64,000 bases of DNA from Vibrio azureus. Lineage in GTDB: Bacteria; Pseudomonadota; Gammaproteobacteria; Enterobacterales; Vibrionaceae. The DNA lies in the NCBI RefSeq assembly GCF_002849855.1, contig NZ_CP018616.1, positions 1,116,001 to 1,180,000 of the forward strand, written 5' to 3'. Shown piece by piece: positions 36,646 to 48,500 of the stretch. A program made the position numbers and the translations under genes. The notes beneath the pieces are model-generated. The model did not search any database, was not told the origin of the DNA, and saw only the letters and a program-made list of their open reading frames with translations. Position 1 is the stretch's first letter. Every line of letters begins with the position of its first letter.

Positions 36646-38928
36646 ATGAGCTCTTTACGTAAAAAGTGGATCACTGACCCTGCATTTACCATGTTTAAGA
36701 AAGTGCTACCGCCTTTGTCGAGTACTGAAAAGGAAGCGATGGAAGCTGGCAGTGTCTGGTGGGATGCGGAGTTGTTTTCAGGGAAACCGAACTTTTCGAC
36801 GCTCCTTCAGTATCCTAAGCCTATTTTGTCGGCGGAGGAGCAGCATTTCATAGATAATGAACTAGAAACCTTACTGAGTATGATCGATGATCAGAAAATG
36901 GTTAAAGAAGATCGTGAGTTATCTAAATCTGCTTGGGAATATTTACGCAAAGAGCGCTTTTTTTCTCTGATTATTTCTAAAGAATATGGTGGGCGAGAAT
37001 TTTCAGCATTCGCTAATTCGACCATTGTTTCCAAAATCGCGACTCGAAGTATCAGTGCTGCTGTCTCTGTGATGGTACCCAACTCCCTCGGTCCCGGAGA
37101 ACTGCTCTCTCATTATGGCACTCAACAACAAAAAGAATACTGGCTTCCACGTTTGGCTGATGGGACAGAAATTCCTTGCTTTGCACTGACAGGACCTGAA
37201 GCCGGTTCTGATGCTGGTGGAATTCCAGATAAAGGCGTTGTTTGTTATGGGCTGCATGAGGGAGAGGAAGTGCTGGGTATTCGTCTGAGCTGGGATAAGC
37301 GTTACATCACACTGGCTCCAGTCGCAACGGTTCTTGGGCTTGCATTCAAACTGTATGATCCAGAAGGTTTGCTTGGCGATAAAAAAGATATTGGCATCTC
37401 CTGTGCCCTGATTCCTACCAAACATGACGGTGTTGAGATTGGTGATCGTCATGATCCGATTGGTTTAGCGTTTATGAATGGCCCTACTCGTGGTGAAAAT
37501 GTGTTTATTCCGATCGAATGGTTGATTGGTGGGGCAGAGTATGCGGGTAGAGGTTGGAGAATGTTGGTTGAGTGCCTTTCTGCCGGCCGTGGTATTTCAT
37601 TACCTGCCATAGGTGCCGCTGCTGGACATTTGACGACCCGAACAACAGGTGCTTACGCGTATGTTCGTAAGCAGTTTGGTATGTCAATTGGTAAATTTGA
37701 AGGTGTTGCTGAGGCTATGGGAAGAATTGGTGGCTTAACCTACTTACTTGAAGCGACGAGAACACTAACAACCACGGCGCTTGACCTTAATGAGAAGCCG
37801 GGGATTATTACTGCGATAGCTAAGTATCATATGACAGAAATGGGTAGAATCATCATGAACGATGCGTTCGATATTCATGCGGGTAGAGCAATTCAAGATG
37901 GCCCGATGAACTATCTTGCCAAGCACTATTTGGGGATTCCGGTTGCGATTACGGTTGAAGGGGCCAACATTCTTACCCGTAATTTAATGATCTTTGGTCA
38001 AGGCGCTACACGCTGCCATCCCTATGTTCTTAAAGAAATGGAGGCGGCAGCTAACCCAGATCAAGAGCAAGGCCAAAAAGACTTTGATGATTTACTATTT
38101 AAGCATATTAAACATGCTCTAAGTAATTCTTTGGGTGCTTTTAGTGCTGCGCTTACTGGTTCACGTTTAGTCAAAGTGCCCACCAGTGGTCCTACTCAGC
38201 AATACTACCAAGATATTAGTCGTTTGAGCCGTGCACTTGCTGTTAGTGCAGATGTTGCCATGTTAACGCTGGGTGGCGAGTTAAAACGTAAAGAGATGAT
38301 TTCAGCACGTTTGGGGGATGGCCTAAGTTACTTATACATGGCAAGTGCCACGTTGAAAAAGTACGAAGACGAAGGTCGCCTTCAAGAAGATCTGGATTTT
38401 GTTCACTATGCTATTCAACATTGTTTATTTCATGCTGCTAAATCACTGAATGAAGTTTATGCGAACTTCCCTATTAAATATGCAGGCATTGCACTCAAAG
38501 GCCTCTTATTCCCTCTTGGAAATCACTTCAAAGCACCAAGCCACGATTTATGTGTCCGAATTGCTGAAGCGATAATGACTCCTGGGGTGCAGCGAGAGCG
38601 ATTAACTCATCTGTGCTATGTAGGTAAAGATGAAAATGACAATATTGGTTTAATGGATAGAGCCTTCTTAGCCATGTACGAGATTAAACCGTTGGAGATA
38701 AAATTGATGAAAGGTGTTAAAGAAGGCAAAGTAGACCGTAAAGGCATGCTGCAAAATCGTCTAGAACAAGCATTGAAAAACGACGTTCTTTCCGAGCGAG
38801 AAGTTGAACAAGTCTTAGCTGCTGATAAATTGCGTTCAAAAGCTATTCAAGTGGATCATTTTAGTCATGATTTTTCAGAAGTGCGGACACACTGCTCTAA
38901 AAAGTCACACTTAAACTCCGTAGCTTAA
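36646..38928 (+). CDS. fadE: Acyl-CoA dehydrogenase FadE
   Basis: FadE (760 aa) performs the first step of fatty-acid beta-oxidation, FAD-dependent acyl-CoA dehydrogenation. Seen are the FAD/substrate region FALTGPEAGSDAGGIPDKG (near residue 180), NVFIPIEWLIGG, and GAYAYVRKQFGMSIGKFEGV. After the dehydrogenase core comes the long extra C-terminal domain of the FadE subfamily. It is about 50 residues shorter at the N-terminus than the E. coli protein (814 aa) and lacks its leading membrane helices. It follows the PsrA-like regulator at 30 nt. Confidence 0.93.
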   Translation: MSSLRKKWITDPAFTMFKKVLPPLSSTEKEAMEAGSVWWDAELFSGKPNFSTLLQYPKPILSAEEQHFIDNELETLLSMIDDQKMVKEDRELSKSAWEYLRKERFFSLIISKEYGGREFSAFANSTIVSKIATRSISAAVSVMVPNSLGPGELLSHYGTQQQKEYWLPRLADGTEIPCFALTGPEAGSDAGGIPDKGVVCYGLHEGEEVLGIRLSWDKRYITLAPVATVLGLAFKLYDPEGLLGDKKDIGISCALIPTKHDGVEIGDRHDPIGLAFMNGPTRGENVFIPIEWLIGGAEYAGRGWRMLVECLSAGRGISLPAIGAAAGHLTTRTTGAYAYVRKQFGMSIGKFEGVAEAMGRIGGLTYLLEATRTLTTTALDLNEKPGIITAIAKYHMTEMGRIIMNDAFDIHAGRAIQDGPMNYLAKHYLGIPVAITVEGANILTRNLMIFGQGATRCHPYVLKEMEAAANPDQEQGQKDFDDLLFKHIKHALSNSLGAFSAALTGSRLVKVPTSGPTQQYYQDISRLSRALAVSADVAMLTLGGELKRKEMISARLGDGLSYLYMASATLKKYEDEGRLQEDLDFVHYAIQHCLFHAAKSLNEVYANFPIKYAGIALKGLLFPLGNHFKAPSHDLCVRIAEAIMTPGVQRERLTHLCYVGKDENDNIGLMDRAFLAMYEIKPLEIKLMKGVKEGKVDRKGMLQNRLEQALKNDVLSEREVEQVLAADKLRSKAIQVDHFSHDFSEVRTHCSKKSHLNSVA

Positions 38929-38973
38929 CCGTTTAATAACTCCTTAAGCTGGTTGCTTGAGTTCATCTCATTA

Positions 38974-39008
38974 ATAACCCAAAGTACCCCCGTGGTGCTT
39001 TGGGTTAT
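38974..39008. repeat. Strong hairpin between fadE and fabV
   Basis: ATAACCCAAAGTACC and GGTGCTTTGGGTTAT pair with one mismatch over 15 bp. It resembles the CCCAAG/CTTGGG ends of the repeat family but differs in the centre. There is no T-run, so it is listed as a hairpin, not a terminator. The fadE gene has no other visible terminator. Confidence 0.5.
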
Positions 39009-39187
39009 GTACTATTAATGGCTAAGCAGCTTGAAAGTCAGATTGAGCATAATTTATGGTCTTAAAAGTAAACCTGTGACTCTTGAGTGATCCAACCACT
39101 TACATTTTTGTGGTGTTTTTACAGAAATGACGTGCGAACTAACGCTGAAACTCTTATCCTAACAACGTGTTTTAAAGGAAGTTGAAT

Positions 39188-40390
39188 ATGATCATCAAAC
39201 CTAGAATTCGTGGATTTATCTGTACAACTACGCACCCTGTGGGTTGTGAAGCTAATGTAAAAGAGCAAATTGCTTACACCAAATCACAAGGCCCAATTAA
39301 GAATGCACCTAAGCGCGTTCTGGTTATTGGTGCTTCAAGTGGTTACGGTTTATCTTCTCGTATTGCTGCTGCATTTGGTGGCGGTGCTTCAACGATTGGT
39401 GTTTTTTTCGAGAAGGAAGGCACAGAGAAAAAGCCAGGAACAGCAGGTTTTTACAATTCTGCTGCGTTTGAAAAGCTCGCTCGTGAAGAAGGCTTGTACG
39501 CAAAAAGCCTCAACGGTGACGCTTTCTCAAATGAAGCGAAACAAAAAACCATTGGCTTAATCAAGCAAGACCTTGGTCAAGTAGACATGGTCGTATACTC
39601 CCTAGCTTCTCCTGTTCGTAAAATGCCAGAAACCGGTGAGCTGATCCGTTCAGCCCTTAAGCCTATCGGTGAGACTTACACATCAACGGCGGTTGATACC
39701 AACAAAGACGTCATCATCGAAGCAAGCGTAGAGCCTGCAACTGATCAAGAAATCCAAGATACAGTAACCGTAATGGGCGGTGAAGACTGGGAACTATGGA
39801 TTAATGCACTTTCAGATGCAGGCGTTCTAGCTGATGGCTGTAAAACAGTTGCATACAGCTACATTGGTACTGAGCTAACTTGGCCGATCTACTGGGATGG
39901 TGCTCTAGGTAAAGCGAAAATGGACCTAGATCGTGCATCAGCAGTACTGAACGAGAAACTTTCTGCAACTGCCGGTAGCGCAAACGTAGCGGTACTTAAG
40001 TCTGTTGTGACTCAAGCAAGTTCTGCAATTCCTGTAATGCCGCTATACATTGCAATGGTATTCAAGAAAATGCGTGAAGAAGGCGTACATGAAGGTTGTA
40101 TGGAGCAGATCTTCCGTATGTTCAGCCAACGTCTTTACAAAGAAGACGGCAGCGCAGCAGAAGTAGATGAAGTAAACCGTCTACGCCTGGATGACTGGGA
40201 ACTGCGTGACGACATTCAACAACACTGTCGTGACCTATGGCCACAGATCACGTCTGAAAACCTAAAAGAGCTAACTGATTACGTTGAGTACAAAGAAGAG
40301 TTCTTGAAGCTATTCGGCTTCGGTGTTGAAGGTGTGGATTACGAAGCAGACGTGAACCCATTAGTTGAAACAGATTTTACTCAAATCTAA
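39188..40390 (+). CDS. fabV: trans-2-enoyl-CoA/ACP reductase FabV
   Basis: FabV (400 aa) is an NADH-dependent enoyl-ACP reductase that completes the fatty-acid elongation cycle, and it is insensitive to triclosan in V. cholerae. The NADH site is [19 protein letters not shown] (about residues 48-66). The active-site Tyr-(X8)-Lys is within [15 protein letters not shown]. The start ATG 39188 follows AAAGGAAG; the TTG two codons before it is rejected. It follows fadE, so degradation and synthesis of fatty acids are adjacent. Confidence 0.95.
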   Translation: MIIKPRIRGFICTTTHPVGCEANVKEQIAYTKSQGPIKNAPKRVLVIGASSGYGLSSRIAAAFGGGASTIGVFFEKEGTEKKPGTAGFYNSAAFEKLAREEGLYAKSLNGDAFSNEAKQKTIGLIKQDLGQVDMVVYSLASPVRKMPETGELIRSALKPIGETYTSTAVDTNKDVIIEASVEPATDQEIQDTVTVMGGEDWELWINALSDAGVLADGCKTVAYSYIGTELTWPIYWDGALGKAKMDLDRASAVLNEKLSATAGSANVAVLKSVVTQASSAIPVMPLYIAMVFKKMREEGVHEGCMEQIFRMFSQRLYKEDGSAAEVDEVNRLRLDDWELRDDIQQHCRDLWPQITSENLKELTDYVEYKEEFLKLFGFGVEGVDYEADVNPLVETDFTQI

Positions 40391-40407
40391 TGGTTTCAAA
40401 CGGAATT

Positions 40408-40435
40408 AAAAAGGCGCTCATTGAGCGCCTTTTTT
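40408..40435. terminator. Terminator of fabV
   Basis: AAAAAGGCGCTCA-TTG-AGCGCC TTTTTT-type hairpin with perfect GGCGCTCA/TGAGCGCC stem; it is bidirectional with an A-run on the left, and serves the convergent ybjL gene as well. Confidence 0.93.
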
Positions 40436-40501
40436 GGTCTTAAAACTTTGTGTTAAATGATGAGCGTTGCCTCAACTAGCTGATTATAGTCATTCAATCC
40501 A

Positions 40502-42184
40502 TTAGCTTAGAATAATCAGGACAGTACCAGCTAATGTCATCAAGATATTAGCGATAGCATAAGTTCCCGCATAGCCAAGAGCCGGAATCGTCGATTTAGC
40601 ATATTCGTTCACGATATCCATTGCCGGTGCGCAAGTTCTTGCCCCAATAATTGCTCCAAACAGAAGTGCACGGTTCATCTTTAATACATATGCACCAACG
40701 ACATAGGCTAATGCCACTGGAACAACACTGACGATAAAGGCTAAACCAATAATTTGAGGGCCGACTTGGGTTAAGTGCTCAAACATCTTGCCACCTGCAC
40801 TGAGTCCAATACCAACCATAAAAAACATTAGCCCCAGATCCTTGACCATATTTAATGCCCCTTGAGGGACGTAGCCAAAGGTAGGGTGGTTTGCACGAAG
40901 AAAGCCAAGTGTGATCCCTGAGAGTAAAAGCCCTACTGCGTTGCCTAAGCTGAAAGACACCTGACCAAACGTCATTGTTACCAAGCCGAACATAATGCCG
41001 AGAATAAAGAAACTACAAAAAGCCAAAAGGTCAGCCATTTGACTGTGTATAGAAATAAAGCCGATTTTTTCTGCTAAACCATGCACGCGGCTTTTCTCAC
41101 CACTGACTTGAAGGACGTCCCCTTTTGCGAGCACAATATCTAAATCCATGGGCATTTCAATTTGGGCACGGACAACACGGTTTAAGAAACAGCCATAGCC
41201 AGATAAATTCAAATCTGAGAGGCGTTTACCAGAGATAGCATCACTTTTAACGACGATTTCTTCTTCTACGATCCTCAGATCGAGCAAATTACGATCGAAG
41301 ACTTCCTTACCGTTTCTAAAACTCGGGTCGAGTCGGGCATGACTGTCAGGGAAGCCAACTAATGCGATCTCATCGCCTTCTTGCAAAATCGCATCGCCAT
41401 CGGGATGGGCAAGAATGCCATTTCGTCTAATTCGTTCAATATAACAACCTGTCTGGCGGTAAATACCCAGTTCGCGTAAATTTTTACCATCAGTCCAATT
41501 GATCAACTCGGGACCAACCCGATAAGCACGGATGATCGGCAAGTAGACTTTACGTTGTCTGGAGTTGCCGAGGCCGCGCTCTTGGGCTATTTGCTGAGCA
41601 GAGTCAGATAGGTTTTGTTTTTGTAGTTTCGGCAGTAACTTGGCAAACATAATCATGCTGATTAAGCCAACAAGGTATGCCATCGCATATCCAACTGAGA
41701 GGTTTTCTAAAACGATGGAAAAGTCCATTTGATTAGGAATGGTGGCGAGACCAGAGTTTAGAGCGTCTTGAGCACCAACTAAAACAGGTGTTGCAGTTAA
41801 AGCTCCTGCCATCATCCCGGCTGATAATCCAAAATCTAACCCTAGCCAATGACTGCAGAAGTAGGTAAGTGCAACACCTGTGATAAGAACGGTCATACTG
41901 AGTATGAAGTAATGTTTTCCATCGCGGAAAAAAATACCAAAGAAATTAGGCCCCGCTTCTATCCCTACGCAATAGATAAATAACATGAAGCCGATAGTCA
42001 GAGCTTCAGCATTAAATGAAAACCCAAGATGTCCCATCACAAGGGAAGTGATAAGAACTCCTATTGAGTTACCAAGTTGAAGACTTCCAAAACGAAGCTT
42101 TCCGATACTCAAACCAATCGCGAGAACAACGAAAATTAGCAAGATAGGATTTTGTTCAAGTAGTTGTACAACGTCAATATTCAC
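40502..42184 (-). CDS. ybjL: AspT/YidE family putative transporter YbjL
   Basis: A 560-residue membrane protein (E. coli YbjL 561 aa) of the aspartate:alanine exchanger family. It has two halves of about five or six membrane helices flanking a cytoplasmic part with two TrkA-C domains ([42 protein letters not shown]). Conserved spots are [15 protein letters not shown] [14 protein letters not shown], and [12 protein letters not shown] near the end. The transported substrate is unknown. It lies convergent to fabV and divergent from the giant repeat protein gene. Confidence 0.9.
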   Translation of the reverse strand: MNIDVVQLLEQNPILLIFVVLAIGLSIGKLRFGSLQLGNSIGVLITSLVMGHLGFSFNAEALTIGFMLFIYCVGIEAGPNFFGIFFRDGKHYFILSMTVLITGVALTYFCSHWLGLDFGLSAGMMAGALTATPVLVGAQDALNSGLATIPNQMDFSIVLENLSVGYAMAYLVGLISMIMFAKLLPKLQKQNLSDSAQQIAQERGLGNSRQRKVYLPIIRAYRVGPELINWTDGKNLRELGIYRQTGCYIERIRRNGILAHPDGDAILQEGDEIALVGFPDSHARLDPSFRNGKEVFDRNLLDLRIVEEEIVVKSDAISGKRLSDLNLSGYGCFLNRVVRAQIEMPMDLDIVLAKGDVLQVSGEKSRVHGLAEKIGFISIHSQMADLLAFCSFFILGIMFGLVTMTFGQVSFSLGNAVGLLLSGITLGFLRANHPTFGYVPQGALNMVKDLGLMFFMVGIGLSAGGKMFEHLTQVGPQIIGLAFIVSVVPVALAYVVGAYVLKMNRALLFGAIIGARTCAPAMDIVNEYAKSTIPALGYAGTYAIANILMTLAGTVLIILS

Positions 42185-42519
42185 GTTAGAGCTCTTAGAT
42201 TAAACTTTAATGATAGTAATATTATTTTTCATTCTAACTTAAAAAAGTTCTGAGTTTAAGAGTTAATACAGGTAGTGCTTTCAAGTTTGGAATGATGTGC
42301 TTATACCATTTTCTCAAAATTAATCTCAAAAAAAAACTCAAAAAGAGAATTTTTATTAACAATAATTATCAGTAGTTAATAAAATTGAAAATGTCAAAAA
42401 TGAAATTATTAGGTATATGTTATTGAAAATATAAATAATATAAGTTATTCGAGAAGAAGGTGAGATTGGTTTAAATTTTGCTAGGTCTGTGTAACGCCAA
42501 TATGAAGGGTAAATTAGTG
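42185..42519. other. AT-rich intergenic region before the giant gene
   Basis: Markedly AT-rich with runs of A and T (for example 42325-42345). It should contain the ybjL and giant-gene promoters. No hairpin terminator or RNA gene was recognised. The composition differs from the higher-GC repeat region of the gene that follows. Confidence 0.4.
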
Positions 42520-45500
42520 ATGAATATAAATGCCTGCCTGAAAAATATATCTCATCTCTGCAAAAGATTTGTTGTTCTACTTTTACTAGTTTTTATTCAT
42601 CCAGACTCTTTTGCTGAAAAAGATTTCACTGAACTTTTTAATGAGAACGTGCAAGGTGAAATTAGATTAGCTGCAGGTGGATATATATATTCTGCAGACG
42701 GTGACCCCTACACCTCCGATCCCACTTACTCAGATTTAACTCTACCACCTGACTCAACGATTTATAAAGCATGGTTGTTTTGGGGAGCTAACGATAACAA
42801 TTTGAGAACATGGACCCCAGGGGACGTAAGAGCAAAGGTAAAAATAAAAGTTCCCGGAGCAACAGACTACACAACCATTGATGCGGATTGGGCAGATGGC
42901 GTTTATGATTGGTCTGCAGCTGGTTTGAGAGCTGACGTGACAAGTTTGGTTCAATCTGCTGGTGCTGGTACATATCATGTTAAAGATATATTCCAAAATA
43001 GAAGTTCAAGCGACAAGGGCGGTTGGGCTCTTGTTGTAGTTGCTGTAGGTGAAAGTCTTGGATATAAAAATATTTCAATTCATGATGGCTTAAAGTTTGT
43101 TGCTTCAGCTGCAGTTGACGTAAATATAGACAATATTATTACACCTTCAACAGGCAGCTTTGATGCCGAAGCTCTAGTCATAGGTTTTGGGGCTTCGACA
43201 AATTATGGTAATGCTCTGACCATCGCAACTTCTAGTGATAGCAACCCGGCAACATGTACGAATAGTACAGCAGCTCGCTTAAGTAACTCTCTTAATCCAC
43301 ATAATGATATCTTAAATAACACGTTTACAATTAATGGTGTCGCTCAAACAACGTCTCATACTCTTGGTGAGTGGGATACAGACATAATAGATGCTAGCAG
43401 TTTAATTACTAATAATACTACAAACGTTTGTCTTCGAAATAAGGGCGTTCATGAATCTGGTCAAGCAGGACCAGACTGGGCCAATTTGCATGTTTTAGGC
43501 TTGCAAATTGAGGTGGTCCCAGAAGTAAGAATGCATACTGGATACGTTGATCACAACGGAGGTTATCTAAAAGCTGGCGATATTGTTGATGTCCATGTAA
43601 ATGTTGATTCAACAGGCAGTCGTGGTAATGATATATATCTATATAATGTACTGCCTTCAGGTCTTTCTTATGTTACTAATAGTATGGAAATTGTTTCTGG
43701 TATTGGTGTTGGTGCAATCACAGATGCTCAAGGTGATGACTTGGGTTATTATGATTCATCCGCTCATGAAATCCATATCAATATGGGGAACGGGGCGACT
43801 TCTTCATCTGGAGGAAGCTTGAACTATTTGGAGATGGTTCAAGTAAAATACCAAATTCAGATCAACAGTGATGTAACCGACTTACAAACATTTGAAAATA
43901 GCCTTAACTTGCACTATTCCGACTCTGTTTCTGGTCATGATTACCCAACGATTACTAAAACAATGAATCTTGTTGTTCGCGACGATCCAGTTATGCCAGA
44001 TGGTTACACTGGCGATGGTTCTATTAATTCTCCATTTGCTCATCCTGAATACGCCAATACTATCACTCAGGCTGGGACTTACTATTTCTACCAAAACGGC
44101 ACGGTATTCTCTAGTTACGTTGATGAAAATGGCTGGATCTTAATTGCTTCTGGTGAGTCAAAAGCGTCAGGTGCTTATACACAAGTGACTGATATTGCAT
44201 TACAAACTAATACTGTTTTAACTCAAGATATTGCATCTGGCTTACGTGTTAATGAATTCCGAATGAACGCAGGTGCAGATGAAAACACTCCTTTTGATTG
44301 GGAAACTCAAGACCCTGTTTACGTGAAAAGGTTACAAGCCTACCAAACAATGGGGGCATACTTTACTGATGGTGAGGGACGAGGCTCGGAATGGACAGGT
44401 ACTGGTGGCAGTATCATAGGTACTTGTGATGCACCAATAGTAAGCCTACATGAACGGATTTGGCACTCTTGTGGTATTACAACTAACTTGCATTGGATGC
44501 CTAATCTTAAACAAAATGGTTTTAATAGTGAACATAACCTATCGAGTAATAACCTTTGGGGGCGCTTCTCTGCAGACTTAGCCGTGATTGATGAAATTAA
44601 CGGAGATAATGATGCAATAGCAATAAGCTCAATTGAGTTAAATGCAATAGATGGTGTAAGTGGTGCAATTGTTGCCAATGAATCAAGGTATACAACCGCC
44701 TTAAAATCGGGGACCTATGCTGACTCAGCCAACCCAACGGCAGCCGAAATCCAAGCGGTGATTGACGCGGTGAACGCGAGTGAAGCGGCGTTAGCGGAAG
44801 TGGTGGAAGACATCGCGGGTAACACCAACACAGTTGGGGTGACGGCAGCGCAATTAAATGACATTACTGGAGTCAGTGGTGCCGACCCGGCGAATGAAGC
44901 GCTGTATGCGGATGCATTGGCCAGCGGGACTTATGTCGACTCGGCGAATCCAACCGTGGCCGAAATCCAAGCCGTGATTGATATGGTCAACACCAGTGAA
45001 GCGAATCTAAGTGCGGTCGCGGAAGACATCGCAGGTAATGCCGATGGCACCGCGGTGACGGCGGATGAACTGAATGCGATTGATGGCATCAGTGGGGCCG
45101 ATGCGGCGAATGAGTCTGTGTATACCGATGCATTGGCGAACGGCACGTATGCTGACCCGGCGAATCCAACGGCAGCCGAAATCCAAGCCGTGATTGATAT
45201 GGTCAACACCAGTGAAGCGAATTTGGCTGCGGTAGCGGAAGACATCGCAGGTAATGCGGATGGCACCGCAGTGACGGCGGATGAACTGAATGCGATTGAT
45301 GGCATCAGTGGGGCCGATGCGGCGAATGAGTCTGTGTATACCGATGCATTGGCGAACGGCACGTATGCTGACCCAGCGAATCCAACCGCAGCAGAAATTC
45401 AAGCGGTGCTTGATATGGTCAACACCAGTGAAGCCAATCTAAGTGCGGTCGCGGAAGACATCGCGGGCAATGCCGATGGCACAGCCGTGACAGCGGAAGA

Positions 45501-48500
45501 GCTCAATGCGATTGATGGCGTGGATGGCGCGACGGCAGATAACGTCGATGAATATCTCACGGCGCTGCAAAACGGCACCTATGCCGATCCGGCCAATCCA
45601 ACCGCAGCAGAAATTCAAGCCGCGCTTGATATGGTTAACACCAGTGAAGCCAACTTGGATGCAGTAGCAGACGTCATCGCCGGCACGACAGATGGCTCGG
45701 CATTGACCCCAGAGGATCTTAATGCCATTGATGGTGTGGACGGGGCCACGGCAGACAATCTGGATGAATACGTTGAGGCACTGCAAAACGGCTCTTACGC
45801 AGACCCAGCTAATCCAACCGCCGAAGAGATCCAAGCGGCGCTTGATATGGTTAACACCAGTGAAGCCAACTTGGATGCGGTAGCGGAAGACATTGCGGGT
45901 AATGCCGATGGTGTCACGGTGACGGCGGATGATCTGAATGCGATAGATGGTGTGGATGGTGCGACAGCCGATAATTTGGACGAGTACATTGACGCCCTTC
46001 AAAATGGTACTTATGCCGACCCTGCTAATCCAACCGCAGAAGAAATCCAAGCGGCCATTGATACAGTTAATACCAGTGAAGCTAATTTGGATGCAGTAGC
46101 AGACGTCATCGCCGGCACGACAGATGGCTCGGCATTGACCCCAGAGGATCTTAATGCCATTGATGGTGTGGACGGGGCCACAGCGGATAATCTGGATGAA
46201 TACGTTGAAGCGCTACAAAACGGCACCTATGCTGACCCAGCCAATCCAACCGCTGAAGAGATCCAAGCCGCGCTTGATATGGTTAACACCAGTGAAGCCA
46301 ACTTGGATGCAGTAGCAGACGTCATCGCCGGCACGACAGATGGCTCGGCATTGACCCCAGAGGATCTGAATGCAATTGAAGGTGTGTCGGGAGTGACCTC
46401 TGAAAATATTGCAGACTATATTGCAGCATTACAAGCAGGAACGTATGCCGACCCAGCTAACCCAACGGCTGAAGAGATTCAGGCAATTATTAATCGAGTT
46501 AACACCAATCAAACACTATTATCTTCTGATGTAGACCTCGATTTGGATGGTCTGACAGAAGAACAAGAAGCATTACTTGGAACTTCAGATGGTAATTCCG
46601 ATTCTCACAGTCAGCATTTAGATGGGGAACATGGTGAAAACGGAGTTATTGATGCACATGAAGACTTGGATGGCGATGGTTTAAATAACCTCAGTGAACT
46701 TACTTGTGAGCTTGATCCACTTCAAAATAGTGATGAAGACAGTAATTTTATATCCTTGCTTGATATGGTGAATAATGATCCAAACGGAGACTGGGACTAC
46801 GATGGAATTTCAAACCAGCGGGAAATGGAATTAGGTACTAACCCAGTCAGTGCAAATGAGAGAGATACAAATGGTAATAGTATTCCGGATATTTTAGAAG
46901 TTATATTGCTTCACGATGGGGGTAATCATACAGTGACACTAACTGATGATACCGACGGCGATGGCTTGAATGATATTTATGAAGTGATGAAGGGCTTTGA
47001 CTTTGAAAACTCAGATAACCCGACAATCAATGGAACCGCAGATGATGATGGTAACGGCTTGACCTTGGCCCAAGAAGAATTACTTTCCACACTTGAAGAA
47101 GACGCTGATGGTGATGATATCAGTAATAAAGATGAAGTCTTGGCGGGCTCTGACCCTACCATCAGTGATAATATTTCACTTTGGGTCAGTAATAAGTTGC
47201 GCGATAACGATAATGTAGTCAGCTTTATTCTACATGCACCAGGCGTTCAAACTGGAGATAGAAATATTCTTTGGACTCTACCGGAAGGCCTGAATTTATC
47301 TAGCGAGATTCAACTGACGGGGAATACGCTCTCAATTGCTAATACGATTTATCCTGCAGGGCGTTATACGGGTCAGGTTGAAGTGACCAAATATATCGGT
47401 GCAGCCATTGTGAATCTAAGTACGGATTATGAGGTGTTAGTTAAAGACAGTGGTGAAATTATCATTGATGTCGACCATGATGGCATAGATGATGCTGTTG
47501 ACTCTATTATTGAATCTCCTTGTATTAGCACGCAGATTCTCACCGATGATTCACATGCGATTATTGTGGAGGAGGGAGTTCATCCAAAAGTAGCGGATTA
47601 TGCTCAGAGTGTTGATTCATCATCTGCTGTAGTACCAATGGAAAACTTTATGGAGTTTTATGATGTTTCCTCTCCTGATGGGGAAGTGCATCACGAGGTG
47701 TACGATATGCAATTACAACTCAATGGTTCTAAAGACGATGTTCAAACGGTTCTGCCAATGTCTGAACCAATTGGTAATAATGCAACACTCTACAGTATGT
47801 CGGGTGGTGATCAATGGTCAGATGAATCCTACCAAGCGCAATCTGGCCAGACACAACCTGTGATGTCATCTGGCTGGCTAGATGGTAAGGAAGGAACGTG
47901 TCCATCATCAAAAGAGCAAGATAAATTTACTGCAGGTCTTAACGCTGGTGATCATTGTGTTTTACTCAATGCGGTAGATGGTGGAGCATTTGATAGGGAT
48001 GGTGAAGTCAATGGAGAAATTCACCTGAGTGTCACCGTGACTGAGCCCTTATCCTCACCTGTAGAATTTGTTGAAGTTGGACGTAGTGCAGGTGGTAGCG
48101 CTGGATGGTTATCGATAATCGGTTTACTTGGTTTATTGTTACGACGAGTGCTTCCATCAATGTTGTTGTTACCGTTATTGCAAGTGTCGACGGTTAATGC
48201 ACAAGCACAGCCTTATGTCGGTGCTGCAGTAGGGGGGAGTTACCTCTCCCCAGATAGTAACGAGCTAGGCTTCAAGGTTACAGAACATAGTGATTTTGCT
48301 TACCAGTTATTTGTAGGGTTAGAAGAGGGAGCTTTTACTGTTGAGGGATATTATACCGAGATGGGAGAAGCGACAGTAAGGATGACCTCGGGAACAGAGG
48401 CTGGAATAAAATACCGTAATTTTGGCGTCGAAGGGCAGTATCACTATCCTTTAAATGAAGAGTTTAAGGTTTATTTAAGTAGTGGACTAAACTTTGTAAA

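Noticed and set aside
44931..46226. Several open frames on the minus strand over the repeat array
   Set aside because: They repeat with the 216-bp period, so they are only shadows of the repeated plus-strand gene.
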